Below, in pieces: positions 1 through 8,153 of a stretch of 38,635 nucleotides of DNA (positions are counted from its first letter, which is position 1; every line of letters begins with the position of its first letter). The DNA comes from an uncultured Alteromonadaceae bacterium (GTDB lineage Bacteria > Pseudomonadota > Gammaproteobacteria > Enterobacterales > Alteromonadaceae): the NCBI GenBank assembly GCA_938085045.1, contig CALKGI010000082.1:1-38635 (forward strand), written 5' to 3'. Both the position numbers and the translations under genes were made by a program. Under the pieces are notes generated by a model. It was not told the DNA's origin and ran no database searches. It worked only from the letters and a program-made list of their open reading frames with translations.

Positions 1-740
1 CCTTTTTTGTTTGCTCGGCGAAGCCTGCAAACCCGACTGTCTGAAAGAAGGCAGTATCACCCTGATTGAGGGGAAGATAATCCGAGTGGCAAGGGCGTCA
101 TTGGCCAACGATGGGGTCTGAAGGAAGCCATAGGAAGTTAGAGGTACGCAGCGTAAGCGAACCAGATTCGGCGGTATTGGTGGGTAAGCGTCCAAAATAG
201 CGCGAAGCCCAATACTCAGTCAAACCAATGCTGTGCTTGAGGGCGGAATTTCTAACAGGGACTGGTGTAGTAACCGAGGAAGCCTGGCATCATCTCCAGC
301 GGTTAGCTGGAAGCATAGACTCAAGAAGCAATTCGAGGTTTATGTTGGTGTGAGGTGGCAGATGAACCCGTAGTAGTGACTAAGTCTAGGCCTGTGAAAG
401 CTGGTAACAGTGTGGAGGGGAAAACCAAGACGACCATCGACAGTGTGTTTGATGGAGTCAATATGTGCCAAAAGCCATATTGATTGCGAAGGGGTGAAGT
501 ATTCTTTAAAGCGCATGTAAAGCGTGAAACTAACATTATGGGTTCATAAGCGTTTCGACGGGAACGGGCACCATCCAACGGCAAAGCAGGAATGCGGAAG
601 CTGGAGGCATGGGCCGAACAATACAGGTATTGTTGACCTCTCAAGCAGATTGCCTATGGCTAGCACACTTGATGCAACAATGATGAGTCAACCATAGTGA
701 AAGGGAAACGACTGGATATGCCGTAAACCATAGGCAGTAG

Positions 741-2021
741 ATGAAGGTATATTACAGCTTATACAGTCAGATGTTGAACATCAACGCGCTGTATGAGGGA
801 TTCAAAAAGGTGTATAGAGCAAAAGGCGCGGCCGGAATAGATGGGCAGAGCCTGAGTGATTATGCCAAGAATTTAGTGAATAACTTGAAACAACTGCAAC
901 ACGAACTGCAAACTAAGCAATACAAGGCTCAGCCGGTCAAGCGGGTAGAAATCCCGAAAGATGACGGTGGTGTCAGGTTGTTGGGTATCCCCGCAGTACG
1001 TGACCGAATTGTCCAACAAGTTCTATTGAACATCCTCCAGCCAATCTTCGATCCTGAGTTCCACCCATCTAGTTATGGGTATAGACCGGGGCGAAGTTGC
1101 CATGACGCCATCAGCAAAGCGACCGTATTTATCCGTAAATATGACCTTAGATGGGTGGTAGACATGGACCTGTCAAAATGCTTTGACCTACTTGATCATG
1201 AAATTATCATCAACAGTGTTAAACGCAGAGTGACAGATGGCAGCATCTTAAAGCTGATAAAACAGTTTTTAAGCAGTGGAGTGATGGTGGGCGAAAACTG
1301 GGAAGCGAGCGAAGCAGGTAGTCCGCAGGGCGGGGTTATCAGCCCATTACTTGCGAATATCTACTTGGATGCATTCGATCAGGAAATGAAACGGCGAGAT
1401 CACAGAATAGTGAGATATGCTGACGATATCTTAATTTTATGCAGGAGCCAATCAGCGGCAGAAAATGCGCTGGTAAAAGCGACTCAGATACTGGAGAAAG
1501 ACCTGAAACTGACGGTTAATACAAGGAAAACTCACATTGCATTTAGTGATGAGGGGATAAAATTCTTGGGAGTGGAAATTGGTAGCCGGTATACGCGGAT
1601 ACAGCCGAAGAAACTCAAAGACTTTAAGAAGAAGGTGAAGCAATTAACCAAACGTAACGGTGGGAGGAATCTGGAAAGTGTCATATCTTACCTAAACCCA
1701 GTGATACGAGGCTTTGCAAATTACTTTAGTATCGCCAACTGCAAACGGGACTTCAAAGCACTGGCAGGATGGATAAGACGAAGACTAAGGGCGATACAGT
1801 TGAGATTGTGGAAGAAACCAGCAAGGTTACATCGACGGTTGAAACAACTGAATTATAAACCGCCGTTTAAGTTCATCAAGATGAACTCATGGCGAAATTC
1901 AAGCAGTCCATTAGCGAGTTATGCCATGCCAAACAAGTGGTTCGAAGAGCTGAAACTGTACTCAATAGATGATGTAAACACGGGATGGATTGCTCCGTCT
2001 GCATATATCAAACACAGATAG
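741..2021 (+). CDS. ltrA: Group II intron reverse transcriptase/maturase
   Basis: This protein helps the intron RNA splice and copies it into DNA during retrohoming. The 426 residues show the ordered RT blocks: GAAGIDGQSLSDY near residue 29, a palm motif WVVDMDLSKCFD with the first catalytic Asp, AGSPQGGVISPLLANIY, and the catalytic YADD at 226-229. A GIIM/thumb maturase domain fills the C-terminal third (RGFANYF, RRRLRAIQLRLWK). It lacks a C-terminal HNH endonuclease domain, so mobility would rely on an alternative primer such as a nascent lagging strand. The frame is intact with no internal stop, which suggests a recently active copy. The ATG at 741 fits the family N-terminus. LtrA-type function is well established; activity of this copy is inferred. 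Confidence 0.95.
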   Translation: MKVYYSLYSQMLNINALYEGFKKVYRAKGAAGIDGQSLSDYAKNLVNNLKQLQHELQTKQYKAQPVKRVEIPKDDGGVRLLGIPAVRDRIVQQVLLNILQPIFDPEFHPSSYGYRPGRSCHDAISKATVFIRKYDLRWVVDMDLSKCFDLLDHEIIINSVKRRVTDGSILKLIKQFLSSGVMVGENWEASEAGSPQGGVISPLLANIYLDAFDQEMKRRDHRIVRYADDILILCRSQSAAENALVKATQILEKDLKLTVNTRKTHIAFSDEGIKFLGVEIGSRYTRIQPKKLKDFKKKVKQLTKRNGGRNLESVISYLNPVIRGFANYFSIANCKRDFKALAGWIRRRLRAIQLRLWKKPARLHRRLKQLNYKPPFKFIKMNSWRNSSSPLASYAMPNKWFEELKLYSIDDVNTGWIAPSAYIKHR

Positions 2022-2037
2022 AATATGAAGAATACAG

Positions 2038-2106
2038 GAGCCGTATACGAGGTCCGTACGTACGGTTCTGTGAGAGGGATGAGGTGAAAGCCTCACCCTA
2101 CTCGAT
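2038..2106 (+). ncRNA. Domain V and VI of the group II intron
   Basis: Domain V is the catalytic centre and is readable base by base: outer arms GAGCCGTA and TACGGTTC, a two-base CG bulge, then a UACG/CGUA stem closed by AGGUC. The AGC catalytic triad is at 2039-2041. Domain VI follows as a short hairpin with stem TGAGG/CCTCA; the exact branch-point A was not assigned. The exon boundary at about 2106 is estimated from the usual ACTCGAT-like end. Confidence 0.85.
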
Positions 2107-2118
2107 GGTTTATGGAAT

Positions 2119-2209
2119 GAATCAAGGTCAGAGATGAATCAAGGGGTCAGAGACATTGAACCTTTAAAATTATCAATAATATCAACAGGTTAAAATCAAG
2201 GGGCCACAG
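2119..2209 (+). repeat. Left terminal repeat module of a nested inverted-repeat element
   Basis: Three copies of one motif lie in direct order: a degenerate GAATCAAGGTCAGAG at 2119-2133, the full outer arm starting GAATCAAGGGGTCAGAGACA at 2136-2160, and an inner arm AATCAAGGGGCCACAG at 2194-2209. Outer and inner arms start 58 bases apart. The same pieces occur inverted at 3187-3281, enclosing the HExxH gene. A second element with the same plan lies at 12611-12852. Similar palindromic repeats are linked to REP-associated tyrosine transposases in some genomes, but no such gene is in this window. Confidence 0.8.
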
Positions 2210-2236
2210 GCAAGGCTTAAAAACAGTGTTCTGTAA

Positions 2237-3082
2237 TTGCCCAGCTCAGTAATTGAACGTACAATTGCTCATGTCATAACCAAGGAGCTGGAACCATTGT
2301 TATTTTTTAAAACTAAACCATTGTTATCCGACCAAGACAGAGAATTTCAAATAGCCACGTTTAAATGGTTGCTCAAATATTTCGGCGGTCAAGACTTTGC
2401 CGATAGCAAACTCATACTACCCATTCGCGAACACTTCCCTCAACAACTCGACAACAATGAAGATGCAGCCGAGAAAACTTTCGAACAAGTTAAAGCTCAT
2501 GCTGGATTGCAAGAATGGCCGTGTAAGCTTGTTATGCAAGATGAAGATATTGATCCGGTGGTTGCACCAACGCTTGCCGTCACTGGCGCTCCGTCTAGTC
2601 CTATGGGCACTTTTGGCCTTGAAGAAAACAACGAAATTGTCATTACATATAATCCCGCCATAGTTGGTCAACCGGTGCAACTCATCGCAACTTTCGCTCA
2701 TGAGCTGGCCCACTACTTGACCGGCTCCAGTCGAGAGGAGCCGCCCGGCGGCTGGGAAAACTGGGAGTTTGCCACCGATATCAGCGCTACTTTTTTGGGT
2801 TTTGGTGTGTTTATGGCCAATTCAGCTTCTAACTTTCAGCAATTTACTAATGTCGACAGCCAAGGTTGGAAACACAGCCGTAGTGGTTATCTATCAGAAA
2901 CCGAGCACATCTACGCATTGGCACTTTTTATGGGGTTGCGCTCAATTTCTCTAGACACGGTATTACCCCATTTAAAGTCAGGGCTAAGGAAATTGTTAAA
3001 AAAGGCGGTAAAGGAGATCATTAAAAGCGGTGTTATCAATGAATTGAATGAAGTAGAGTTTGAGCCGTTTGTGGCAGCTTGA
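2237..3082 (+). CDS. Hypothetical protein with HExxH zinc-metallopeptidase-like motif
   Basis: I do not recognise a named family. The 281-residue frame has HELAH at residues 155-159 (AHELAHYLTG) and, 18 residues on, E177FATD181, which could supply the third zinc ligand in an HExxH...ExxxD arrangement. This suggests a gluzincin-like zinc peptidase or a relic of one. There is no signal peptide or obvious membrane segment, so it is probably cytoplasmic. The start is uncertain: the codon at 2237 is TTG, directly preceded in frame by TAA, with no clear ribosome binding site and no early ATG. The 5' end may therefore have been lost. The gene is bracketed by inverted repeat modules (2119-2209 and 3187-3281), as if carried as cargo. 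Peptidase activity is inference only. Confidence 0.6.
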   Translation: MPSSVIERTIAHVITKELEPLLFFKTKPLLSDQDREFQIATFKWLLKYFGGQDFADSKLILPIREHFPQQLDNNEDAAEKTFEQVKAHAGLQEWPCKLVMQDEDIDPVVAPTLAVTGAPSSPMGTFGLEENNEIVITYNPAIVGQPVQLIATFAHELAHYLTGSSREEPPGGWENWEFATDISATFLGFGVFMANSASNFQQFTNVDSQGWKHSRSGYLSETEHIYALALFMGLRSISLDTVLPHLKSGLRKLLKKAVKEIIKSGVINELNEVEFEPFVAA

Positions 3083-3186
3083 GTGTGGTCGGGTTAAAGT
3101 TAAAGGGTTAGCGTAATGTCGTCATCACAGTATCTATCGTGCATCATGGATAGTGATATTATTTGATTTTGCCTAGTTGTAATATC

Positions 3187-3281
3187 ATTGTCTCTGGTCC
3201 TTTGAAACTATCAAATTGATTATAAAGAGTATTTTGTTCTTTCAATGTCTCTGACCCCTTGAACTCCTGACCCCTTGAATT
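3187..3281 (-). repeat. Right terminal repeat module, inverted relative to 2119-2209
   Basis: Reading inward on the minus strand there is an outer copy (CTGACCCCTTGAATTC on plus, 3267-3281), the full outer arm at 3241-3263 (TTCAATGTCTCTGACCCC then TTGAA), and a degenerate inner arm at 3187-3206. The outer arm matches 2136-2160 in inverted orientation, including the GACATTGAA extension. The inner and outer arms are separated by the same distance as on the left (about 57 bases). An extra partial copy just outside the outer arm also mirrors the left side. Confidence 0.8.
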
Positions 3282-3301
3282 CTGAATGGGACTCTAAGCG
3301 T

Positions 3302-3598
3302 TTAAACCGCAAACTCCATCGTAGTGTAATCATCTAAATTAACGGTCTTTCTGGCTTGATACAGGTTGTAATTATCCTGCATTAACAGCCAACTTTCGGG
3401 GCTACGGCCAAGAACTTTAGAGAGTTTCAATGCCATAGAGGGGGAAACATCAGTTTTACCATTAAGCAATCGACTGATATTGCCAGCACTAACCTGTAAT
3501 TGTCTGGCCAACTCGTTGCTGCCAATGTTGAATGGTGTCAAATAGACCCTTTTAACAAAAGCACCCGGGTGCATAGGGTTATGTTGTTCGATGCTCAT
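3302..3598 (-). CDS. higA: HigA-type antitoxin
   Basis: This is an antitoxin of a type II toxin-antitoxin module. It should bind and neutralise the HigB toxin encoded just upstream and repress their shared promoter. The 98 residues carry an XRE-type helix-turn-helix (ELARQLQVSAGNISRLLNGKTDVSPSMALKLSKVLG) preceded by the HigA signature MHPGAFVKRVYL. It starts with ATG inside a TAATG overlap with the toxin stop, so the two are translationally coupled in toxin-first order, typical of HigBA. The module sits next to the repeat-bracketed metallopeptidase-like gene, in a stretch that looks acquired. Family assignment is firm; function is by homology. Confidence 0.9.
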   Translation of the reverse strand: MSIEQHNPMHPGAFVKRVYLTPFNIGSNELARQLQVSAGNISRLLNGKTDVSPSMALKLSKVLGRSPESWLLMQDNYNLYQARKTVNLDDYTTMEFAV

Positions 3599-3876
3599 TA
3601 GTGATAGTCCTCATAATTGACAATGTAGGCATGGCCATTGATAAATTCAAACACGATGCGCCAGTTGCCACTGACATTAACAGCCCATAAACCGTCACGA
3701 TCACCCTTTAGGCTGTGTAATCGCCATCCAGGTAAATCCATGTCGTCTATACAACAGGCGGTATGTAGTGCTTGCAAACGCTCTTCGATTCTAGACTTGT
3801 GCGTGGCCTTAATACCAGCCGTACTGCCCGTTGAAAAGAACTTTTGCAAACCTTTGTGTTTGAAACTCTTAATCAT
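3598..3876 (-). CDS. higB: HigB/RelE-type toxin
   Basis: This is a ribosome-dependent mRNA interferase of the RelE/ParE superfamily, 92 residues, typical HigB length. Family features are the N-terminal IKSFKHKGLQKFF, the core LPGWRLHSLKGDRDGLWAVNVSGNWRIVFEF, and a C-terminal YIVNYEDYH; the NWRIVF strand and terminal Tyr/His are characteristic. The stop codon overlaps the antitoxin start (TAATG at 3598). Both genes are read from a promoter upstream of 3876 on the minus strand, back to back with the transporter gene at 4042. Confidence 0.9.
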   Translation of the reverse strand: MIKSFKHKGLQKFFSTGSTAGIKATHKSRIEERLQALHTACCIDDMDLPGWRLHSLKGDRDGLWAVNVSGNWRIVFEFINGHAYIVNYEDYH

Positions 3877-3958
3877 GAATCTATCTTACGACTAAGTTTT
3901 CTGTTGTGCAATGGTTAACACTTAGGGGATCCCATAAAACACACCACCGCCGCTTCAC

Positions 3959-3972
3959 TGAATACGTATTCA
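3959..3972. promoter_or_regulatory. Palindromic operator TGAATACGTATTCA upstream of the first sugar transporter
   Basis: A perfect 14-bp palindrome with the same ATACGTAT core as the two sites in front of glgP (22016-22029, 22046-22059). An even-symmetric palindrome with a central CG is typical of LacI-family operators, and a LacI-type gene lies at 24812-25846. The site ends three bases before the candidate -35 of the transporter promoter, a position compatible with activation as well as repression. The regulator assignment is inferred. Confidence 0.7.
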
Positions 3973-3974
3973 TG

Positions 3975-4003
3975 TTGGACTGACTGCATGCACAAGGTAA
4001 ACT
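3975..4003 (+). promoter_or_regulatory. Candidate sigma-70 promoter of the first transporter
   Basis: TTGGAC (3975-3980), a 17-bp spacer, then TAAACT (3998-4003): four of six matches in the -10 and optimal spacing. Transcription would start near 4010, about 30 bases before the ATG at 4042. The palindrome at 3959-3972 abuts the -35. Confidence 0.5.
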
Positions 4004-4041
4004 TTGCATAAATAACAACCATTATAAAGCAGCAGGTATTC

Positions 4042-5616
4042 ATGGCAGCCACGCCCACAACATCGCCGACAACTACTCCTATAAAGACAGCAGCGCCAAA
4101 ACCTCAACTTTCCTTCTGGCAAATTTGGAATATGTGCTTTGGTTTTTTGGGCATTCAATTTGGTTTTGCCCTGCAAAATGCCAACGTTAGCCGAATTTTT
4201 CAAACCCTAGGTGCTGACATCGATGACATTCCTATCTTGTGGATTGCTGCGCCAGTTACCGGATTAATCGTTCAGCCAATCATTGGTTACTTGAGTGACA
4301 ATACTTGGAATAGCTTTGGTCGTCGTCGCCCGTTCTTCTTGTGGGGCGCTATTTTGTCGATGTTGGCCATTTTCGTTATGCCTAATTCACCCACATTGTG
4401 GATAGCTGCGGGAATGCTGTGGATAATGGATGCATCTATTAATATTTCGATGGAACCTTTCCGTGCTTTTGTGGGTGACATGCTGCCCGAGAAACAACGA
4501 CCAACCGGTTTTGCCATGCAAAGCTTCTTCATTGGTATTGGTTCTGTCGTTGCATCAGCCTTACCGTGGATATTTGCCAATTGGATGGATATCAGCAATA
4601 CCGCCGCGCCGGGGCAAATTCCCGACACCGTAAAATATGCCTTTTACTTTGGTGGTGTAGTGCTGTTTTTAGCTGTGATGTGGACAGTATATTCGACCAA
4701 AGAATACACCCCAGAACAACTAGCTGCCTTCGAAGCGTTTGAGAACAAAGCCAAAAGCGAAGAGCGTGCGAATGCCACTCGCTCCGCCGCCCAATACAAC
4801 AAAGGTGCTTTGGTATGGTTGCTGGTGGGCGTTGTGATCACTGCCGTGGTTTACCTGCAAAGCCTTGATAAACAACTTTATATTCTGTCGATTGGCTTTA
4901 TTGCTTTTGCAGTTATTCAATTCATTACCGCCCAAATGCAAGCTGGTAACAAAATGGATAACGGCTTTGCTAACATTGTCACCGACTTATTCCACATGCC
5001 ACAAACGATGAAACAACTGGCGGTAGTGCAGTTTTTCTCGTGGTTCGCGCTATTCGCTATGTGGATTTACACCACGTCTACTGTAGCTGGCGTACATTTT
5101 GGTTCGACCGATGCGAGCTCACAAGCATTTAACGATGGCGCAAACTGGGTTGGTATATTGTTCGCAGCTTACAACGGTTTTGCCGCATTGGCCGCCATTG
5201 TTATTCCGCAGTTAGTTAAAGCCACCAACCTCAAGGTTGCCCACTTAATTAACCTTTGCTTAGGTGGATTTGGCTTGATGTCATTTGTTGTCATTAAAGA
5301 CCCCGACTGGTTGTTGTTATCGATGGTGGGTGTCGGTTTTGCTTGGGCGTCAATTTTATCACTGCCTTACGCAATGCTGTCGAACAGCTTGCCCGCCACC
5401 AAAATGGGCGTGTTTATGGGCATCTTCAACTTCTTTATTGTTATTCCTCAAATACTAGCCGCCAGCATACTGGGCTTTTTGGTCAAAACCTTATTCGATG
5501 GCCAGCCTGTATATGCGTTGGTAATCGGTGGCGTTTCAATGGTCATCGCTGGGTTGTTGGTTTTAAGAGTGAATGATGAAAGCAAAGAACAAGCCGCCGA
5601 ATTAAAGCCTGCATAA
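4042..5616 (+). CDS. MFS sugar:proton symporter, SLC45/maltose-transporter type
   Basis: Likely imports maltose, sucrose-like disaccharides or maltodextrins with protons across the inner membrane. The 524 residues contain about twelve hydrophobic segments and the loop signature GYLSDNTWNSFGRRRPFF, typical of SLC45/GPH-like disaccharide carriers. The long loop near residues 220-250 (TKEYTPEQLAAFEAFENKAKSEE) is the usual cytoplasmic link between the two halves. The ATG at 4042 has an AGCAGG sequence a few bases upstream. It is the first gene of the plus-strand sugar cluster and has a palindromic operator and candidate promoter just upstream. Neighbours (amylases, malQ, glg genes) favour maltodextrin or maltose as substrate, but specificity cannot be read from sequence. 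Confidence 0.85.
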   Translation: MAATPTTSPTTTPIKTAAPKPQLSFWQIWNMCFGFLGIQFGFALQNANVSRIFQTLGADIDDIPILWIAAPVTGLIVQPIIGYLSDNTWNSFGRRRPFFLWGAILSMLAIFVMPNSPTLWIAAGMLWIMDASINISMEPFRAFVGDMLPEKQRPTGFAMQSFFIGIGSVVASALPWIFANWMDISNTAAPGQIPDTVKYAFYFGGVVLFLAVMWTVYSTKEYTPEQLAAFEAFENKAKSEERANATRSAAQYNKGALVWLLVGVVITAVVYLQSLDKQLYILSIGFIAFAVIQFITAQMQAGNKMDNGFANIVTDLFHMPQTMKQLAVVQFFSWFALFAMWIYTTSTVAGVHFGSTDASSQAFNDGANWVGILFAAYNGFAALAAIVIPQLVKATNLKVAHLINLCLGGFGLMSFVVIKDPDWLLLSMVGVGFAWASILSLPYAMLSNSLPATKMGVFMGIFNFFIVIPQILAASILGFLVKTLFDGQPVYALVIGGVSMVIAGLLVLRVNDESKEQAAELKPA

Positions 5617-5645
5617 AGGTTATTTGGAATAAACCCAATCAAGTA

Positions 5646-5848
5646 GCTGTTACAAAAGTCTGAAATTACCTACGTAGGGTGCGCATTGCGCACGCGTAAC
5701 TTACCAGTTCGTCACCGGCTTTATATGATTATTTGCACATTATCTCATTGATAAATAACAAATTTATTTTCAATGGATGGTGTTGAAGCATAGGTTACGC
5801 GTGCGCAGTGCGCACCCTACGGTGATTAAAACAGACTTTTGTGACAGC
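5646..5848. repeat. 203-bp foldback repeat with GTAGGGTGCGC hairpins
   Basis: Imperfect inverted repeat with arms of about 55 bp (5646-5700 and 5793-5848) around a loop of about 92 AT-rich bases. The left arm begins GCTGTTACAAAAGTCTG and the right arm ends CAGACTTTTGTGACAGC. Each arm carries GTAGGGTGCGC followed by a self-complementary GTGCGCA-type core and GCGTAAC. It has no coding capacity and looks like a MITE or similar dispersed palindromic repeat. It separates two transporter genes and could terminate or attenuate transcription. Part of the core motif occurs again at 7332-7353. Confidence 0.8.
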
Positions 5849-5885
5849 CTACCCGAGTTCACGTTGTAAAAAGAGAACGCAAAAA

Positions 5886-7331
5886 ATGTTAACCATGCAA
5901 AAAAACCTGAGCAAGCCGTTTTATATGCTGCTGAGCTTGCCCGCCACCGCCATGGGGTTTGCCCTGTCGGTGCAAATATCTGCGCTGAGCTGGATATTAA
6001 CCACCAAATACGGTCTCGACATTCATGAAGTCGGCCTAGTTTGGGCGGCAGGACCAATCGCCGGCATTCTCGGGCAAGTCATCGTTGGCATCATCAGTGA
6101 CAACGTGTGGTTTTGGAATGGTCGTCGCAAACCATTCATCCTCATAGGTGGCGTACTCGCCAGTATGATGTTACTGGCCCTGCCCAATATCGACATCGTG
6201 TCGGCATCTATGGGTATCGACGGCCTGCTCGGTGTTGCAATCGCCATTGCCTTAACGCTCGACTTATCAATTAACGTCAGCTTCAACCCAACCCGCGCCA
6301 TCATTGCCGATGTCACCCCGCAAGGTGACAAACGCACCCAAGGTTACACTTGGATGCAAACAATATCAGGCTCGTTTGGCGTACTGGCTTATGCTATTGG
6401 CGCCCAGTTTGGCAATATGACGCTGATTTATTTCTCGGTCGGACTGGTGTTGTTGATGTCCATCATCCCCCCATTTTTTATCAAAGAACCTAAAAGCCTC
6501 GTCAACGAAGATGTGGCCGTACAAGCGCCTCAAGAAAAGTTTGGTTTTGGCAAGATAATGATGATCATCCAGCCATTGTGGGGATTCATTATTTACGACA
6601 TCTACGCCATGGGCCTGCAATTGTCGGGCGTTAAAACCGACCATTATTGGGCAGAGATTATCGCGACCATTATCACTTTGGCATTGCTAATTAAAACTCT
6701 GGGTGCCAGCGAGCAAGGCTTACCTAAGCAACAAGCAGGCATGGTAGGGTTCAAAAAAATCCTCGCTGCCCACTCGTTCAGCTGGATTGGCATACAAACC
6801 ATGTTTGTTTTCATCTTCGCCTACTTGCAAGACAAAATGCCGGGGCTTGAAGACGACGAACTGGGCAAAATCATCTCCATCAGCTTTTTAGTTTTAAGCG
6901 CTGTTTCGGCAGTGTTGCCTGCGTTGGTGTTAGAACCCCTGTCAGCCAAAATTGGCCGAGTGAAAACTCACGCCATTTGCATTAGCACTATGGCGCTGGG
7001 TTATGTCGCAGTGATTTGGTTGGGCGATAACAAATACATGCTATACGGCTTAATGGCCTTTTTGGGCATAGGTTGGGCGGCGGTGATAAGCCTACCATTT
7101 GCCATCATGTCAGAAAAAATCGAGCAATCACGCATGGGACTATTCATGGGTCTGTTTAACCTGTCGGTGGTGTTACCGCAGTTATTGGTGAGCCTTGGCA
7201 TCGGGTTGTTTATTAGCAAAGCCGCTGATAAAGGCTTGGTTTTTCAGGTGAGTGCAGTGGCTTTGGCTGTGTCGGCTGTAGCTTGGTTTATGGTGCGTGA
7301 GCATGATGCTTCGACTGAAGTTACAACATAA
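5886..7331 (+). CDS. Second MFS sugar symporter, SLC45-like
   Basis: A paralogue of the preceding carrier, 481 residues from the chosen start, with about twelve membrane segments. The family loop is GIISDNVWFWNGRRKPFI, with Lys replacing the third Arg of the RRRP pattern in its neighbour. The C-terminal half keeps SEKIEQSRMGLFMGLFN, parallel to LPATKMGVFMGIFN in the first carrier. The open frame extends upstream to a GTG inside the foldback repeat, but the ATG at 5886 is preceded by AAGAGAA at a suitable distance; ATG 5895 is the alternative. Two similar but diverged carriers in one cluster suggest different sugar lengths or affinities (inference). Confidence 0.85.
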   Translation: MLTMQKNLSKPFYMLLSLPATAMGFALSVQISALSWILTTKYGLDIHEVGLVWAAGPIAGILGQVIVGIISDNVWFWNGRRKPFILIGGVLASMMLLALPNIDIVSASMGIDGLLGVAIAIALTLDLSINVSFNPTRAIIADVTPQGDKRTQGYTWMQTISGSFGVLAYAIGAQFGNMTLIYFSVGLVLLMSIIPPFFIKEPKSLVNEDVAVQAPQEKFGFGKIMMIIQPLWGFIIYDIYAMGLQLSGVKTDHYWAEIIATIITLALLIKTLGASEQGLPKQQAGMVGFKKILAAHSFSWIGIQTMFVFIFAYLQDKMPGLEDDELGKIISISFLVLSAVSAVLPALVLEPLSAKIGRVKTHAICISTMALGYVAVIWLGDNKYMLYGLMAFLGIGWAAVISLPFAIMSEKIEQSRMGLFMGLFNLSVVLPQLLVSLGIGLFISKAADKGLVFQVSAVALAVSAVAWFMVREHDASTEVTT

Positions 7332-7370
7332 CGTAGGGTGCGCCGTGCGCACCACCGCCATGGATGGCGG
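7332..7370. repeat. GTAGGGTGCGC repeat fragment plus a CCGCCA/TGGCGG hairpin
   Basis: CGTAGGGTGCGCCGTGCGCACC (split here as CGTAGGGTGCGC and CGTGCGCACC) repeats the core of the 5646-5848 foldback and begins right at the end of the upstream stop codon. It is followed by a perfect six-base-pair hairpin CCGCCA-TGGA-TGGCGG at 7355-7370. The pair may act as a terminator or mRNA-stabilising structure between the transporter and the SDR gene. Confidence 0.65.
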
Positions 7371-7421
7371 AGGATCCCCATGGACGGTTACAACATCAAA
7401 CCCATATTTAAGAGAAAAATC

Positions 7422-8150
7422 ATGTCGTTAACCAACAAAGCAGCAGTAGTCACCGGTGCCAGCAAAGGCCTCGGCCGAGCAATAGCCAAACGTCTGGCCC
7501 AAGAAGGCTGTAACTTAGCCCTTGTCGCAAGAAGTGCCGAAGCGCTAGCTCAATTGGCTAACGAATTAATAACTGAGCACGGCATAAAAGCCCACGCTTT
7601 CGCCGTCGACCTAAGCTGCACCGAAGCCACTTTACAATGCGCAGAGCAAATACAAGCAACCTTTGGTGCAGTCGACATACTCATCAACAACGCAGGCTCT
7701 GGCTATTACAAACCCTTCATGGAGCACACTCCAGCAGAGCATGACGCCATTATCGACGTGAACATCAAAGCAGCCATACACCTAAGTTATGCCTTGTTGC
7801 CAAGCATGCTCGAAAGGCGACAAGGCCACATAATTAACATCGCGTCAGACTTAAGTACTCGACCGCTCGGCAACATGGCGGTTTACGCCGCCAGCAAATT
7901 TGCCTTGCGAGGTTTTAGCCTTAGTTTGCTGCAAGAAGTGCAAAAGCACGGCATAAAAGTGTCGTTGCTCAACCCCGGCATTATCGACACCTGCTTTAAC
8001 AACAATACTCCGGGCAACCAGTCTGCACAGCAGGCATTGCAGCCCGATGCGCTGGCCGAGACCGTATTTCAAATGCTGACCCAACCGCAGTTTCAACTCA
8101 TTGACGAGTTGACCGTTCACGCACAGCCTTCACCTAATAATCAGGATTAA
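7422..8150 (+). CDS. Short-chain dehydrogenase/reductase (SDR)
   Basis: A cytoplasmic NAD(P)-dependent oxidoreductase of the classical SDR family, 242 residues. Seen directly: the cofactor-binding TGASKGLG near residue 12, the structural NNAG, a catalytic Ser region (INIASDLS) and the active-site YAASK (YxxxK), followed by LNPGIIDT. The substrate is not predictable. The frame runs back to 7338, but the upstream part is a palindromic repeat, so I prefer ATG 7422 with AAGAGAA before it. It ends three bases before the amylase ATG, so the two are co-translated. Many SDRs in sugar clusters act on sugar or polyol carbonyls, but that is only context here. Confidence 0.85.
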   Translation: MSLTNKAAVVTGASKGLGRAIAKRLAQEGCNLALVARSAEALAQLANELITEHGIKAHAFAVDLSCTEATLQCAEQIQATFGAVDILINNAGSGYYKPFMEHTPAEHDAIIDVNIKAAIHLSYALLPSMLERRQGHIINIASDLSTRPLGNMAVYAASKFALRGFSLSLLQEVQKHGIKVSLLNPGIIDTCFNNNTPGNQSAQQALQPDALAETVFQMLTQPQFQLIDELTVHAQPSPNNQD

Positions 8151-8153
8151 TCA

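Larger units (their letters stand above)
1..2106 (+). ncRNA. Group II intron RNA, 5' end outside the window
   Basis: A self-splicing retroelement RNA. The region before the reverse transcriptase is G-rich, highly structured and without a convincing gene, as expected for intron domains I-IV. Near the 3' end is a clear domain V hairpin at 2038-2068: GAGCCGTA pairs with TACGGTTC, followed inward by a CG bulge, a UACG/CGUA stem and an AGGUC loop. A domain VI-like hairpin follows, with stem TGAGG/CCTCA, and the RNA probably ends at ACTCGAT near 2106. I see no GTGYG-type 5' boundary, so the intron starts at or before base 1. The maturase lies in domain IV. The intron class is not assigned. The intron ends only about 12 bases before the GGGGTCAGAG-type repeats of the next element. 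Confidence 0.9.

Noticed and set aside
321-644. 107-aa minus-strand frame in the intron 5' part
   Set aside because: It lies within structured group II intron RNA and has no protein-family features.
741-2021. Retron reverse transcriptase linked to the PtuAB genes
   Set aside because: The RT has a GIIM maturase domain and intron domains V and VI, and lies about 29 kb from PtuAB.
7338-7421. N-terminal extension of the SDR protein
   Set aside because: The extra 28 codons are a palindromic repeat; ATG 7422 has a ribosome binding site and the canonical SDR start.
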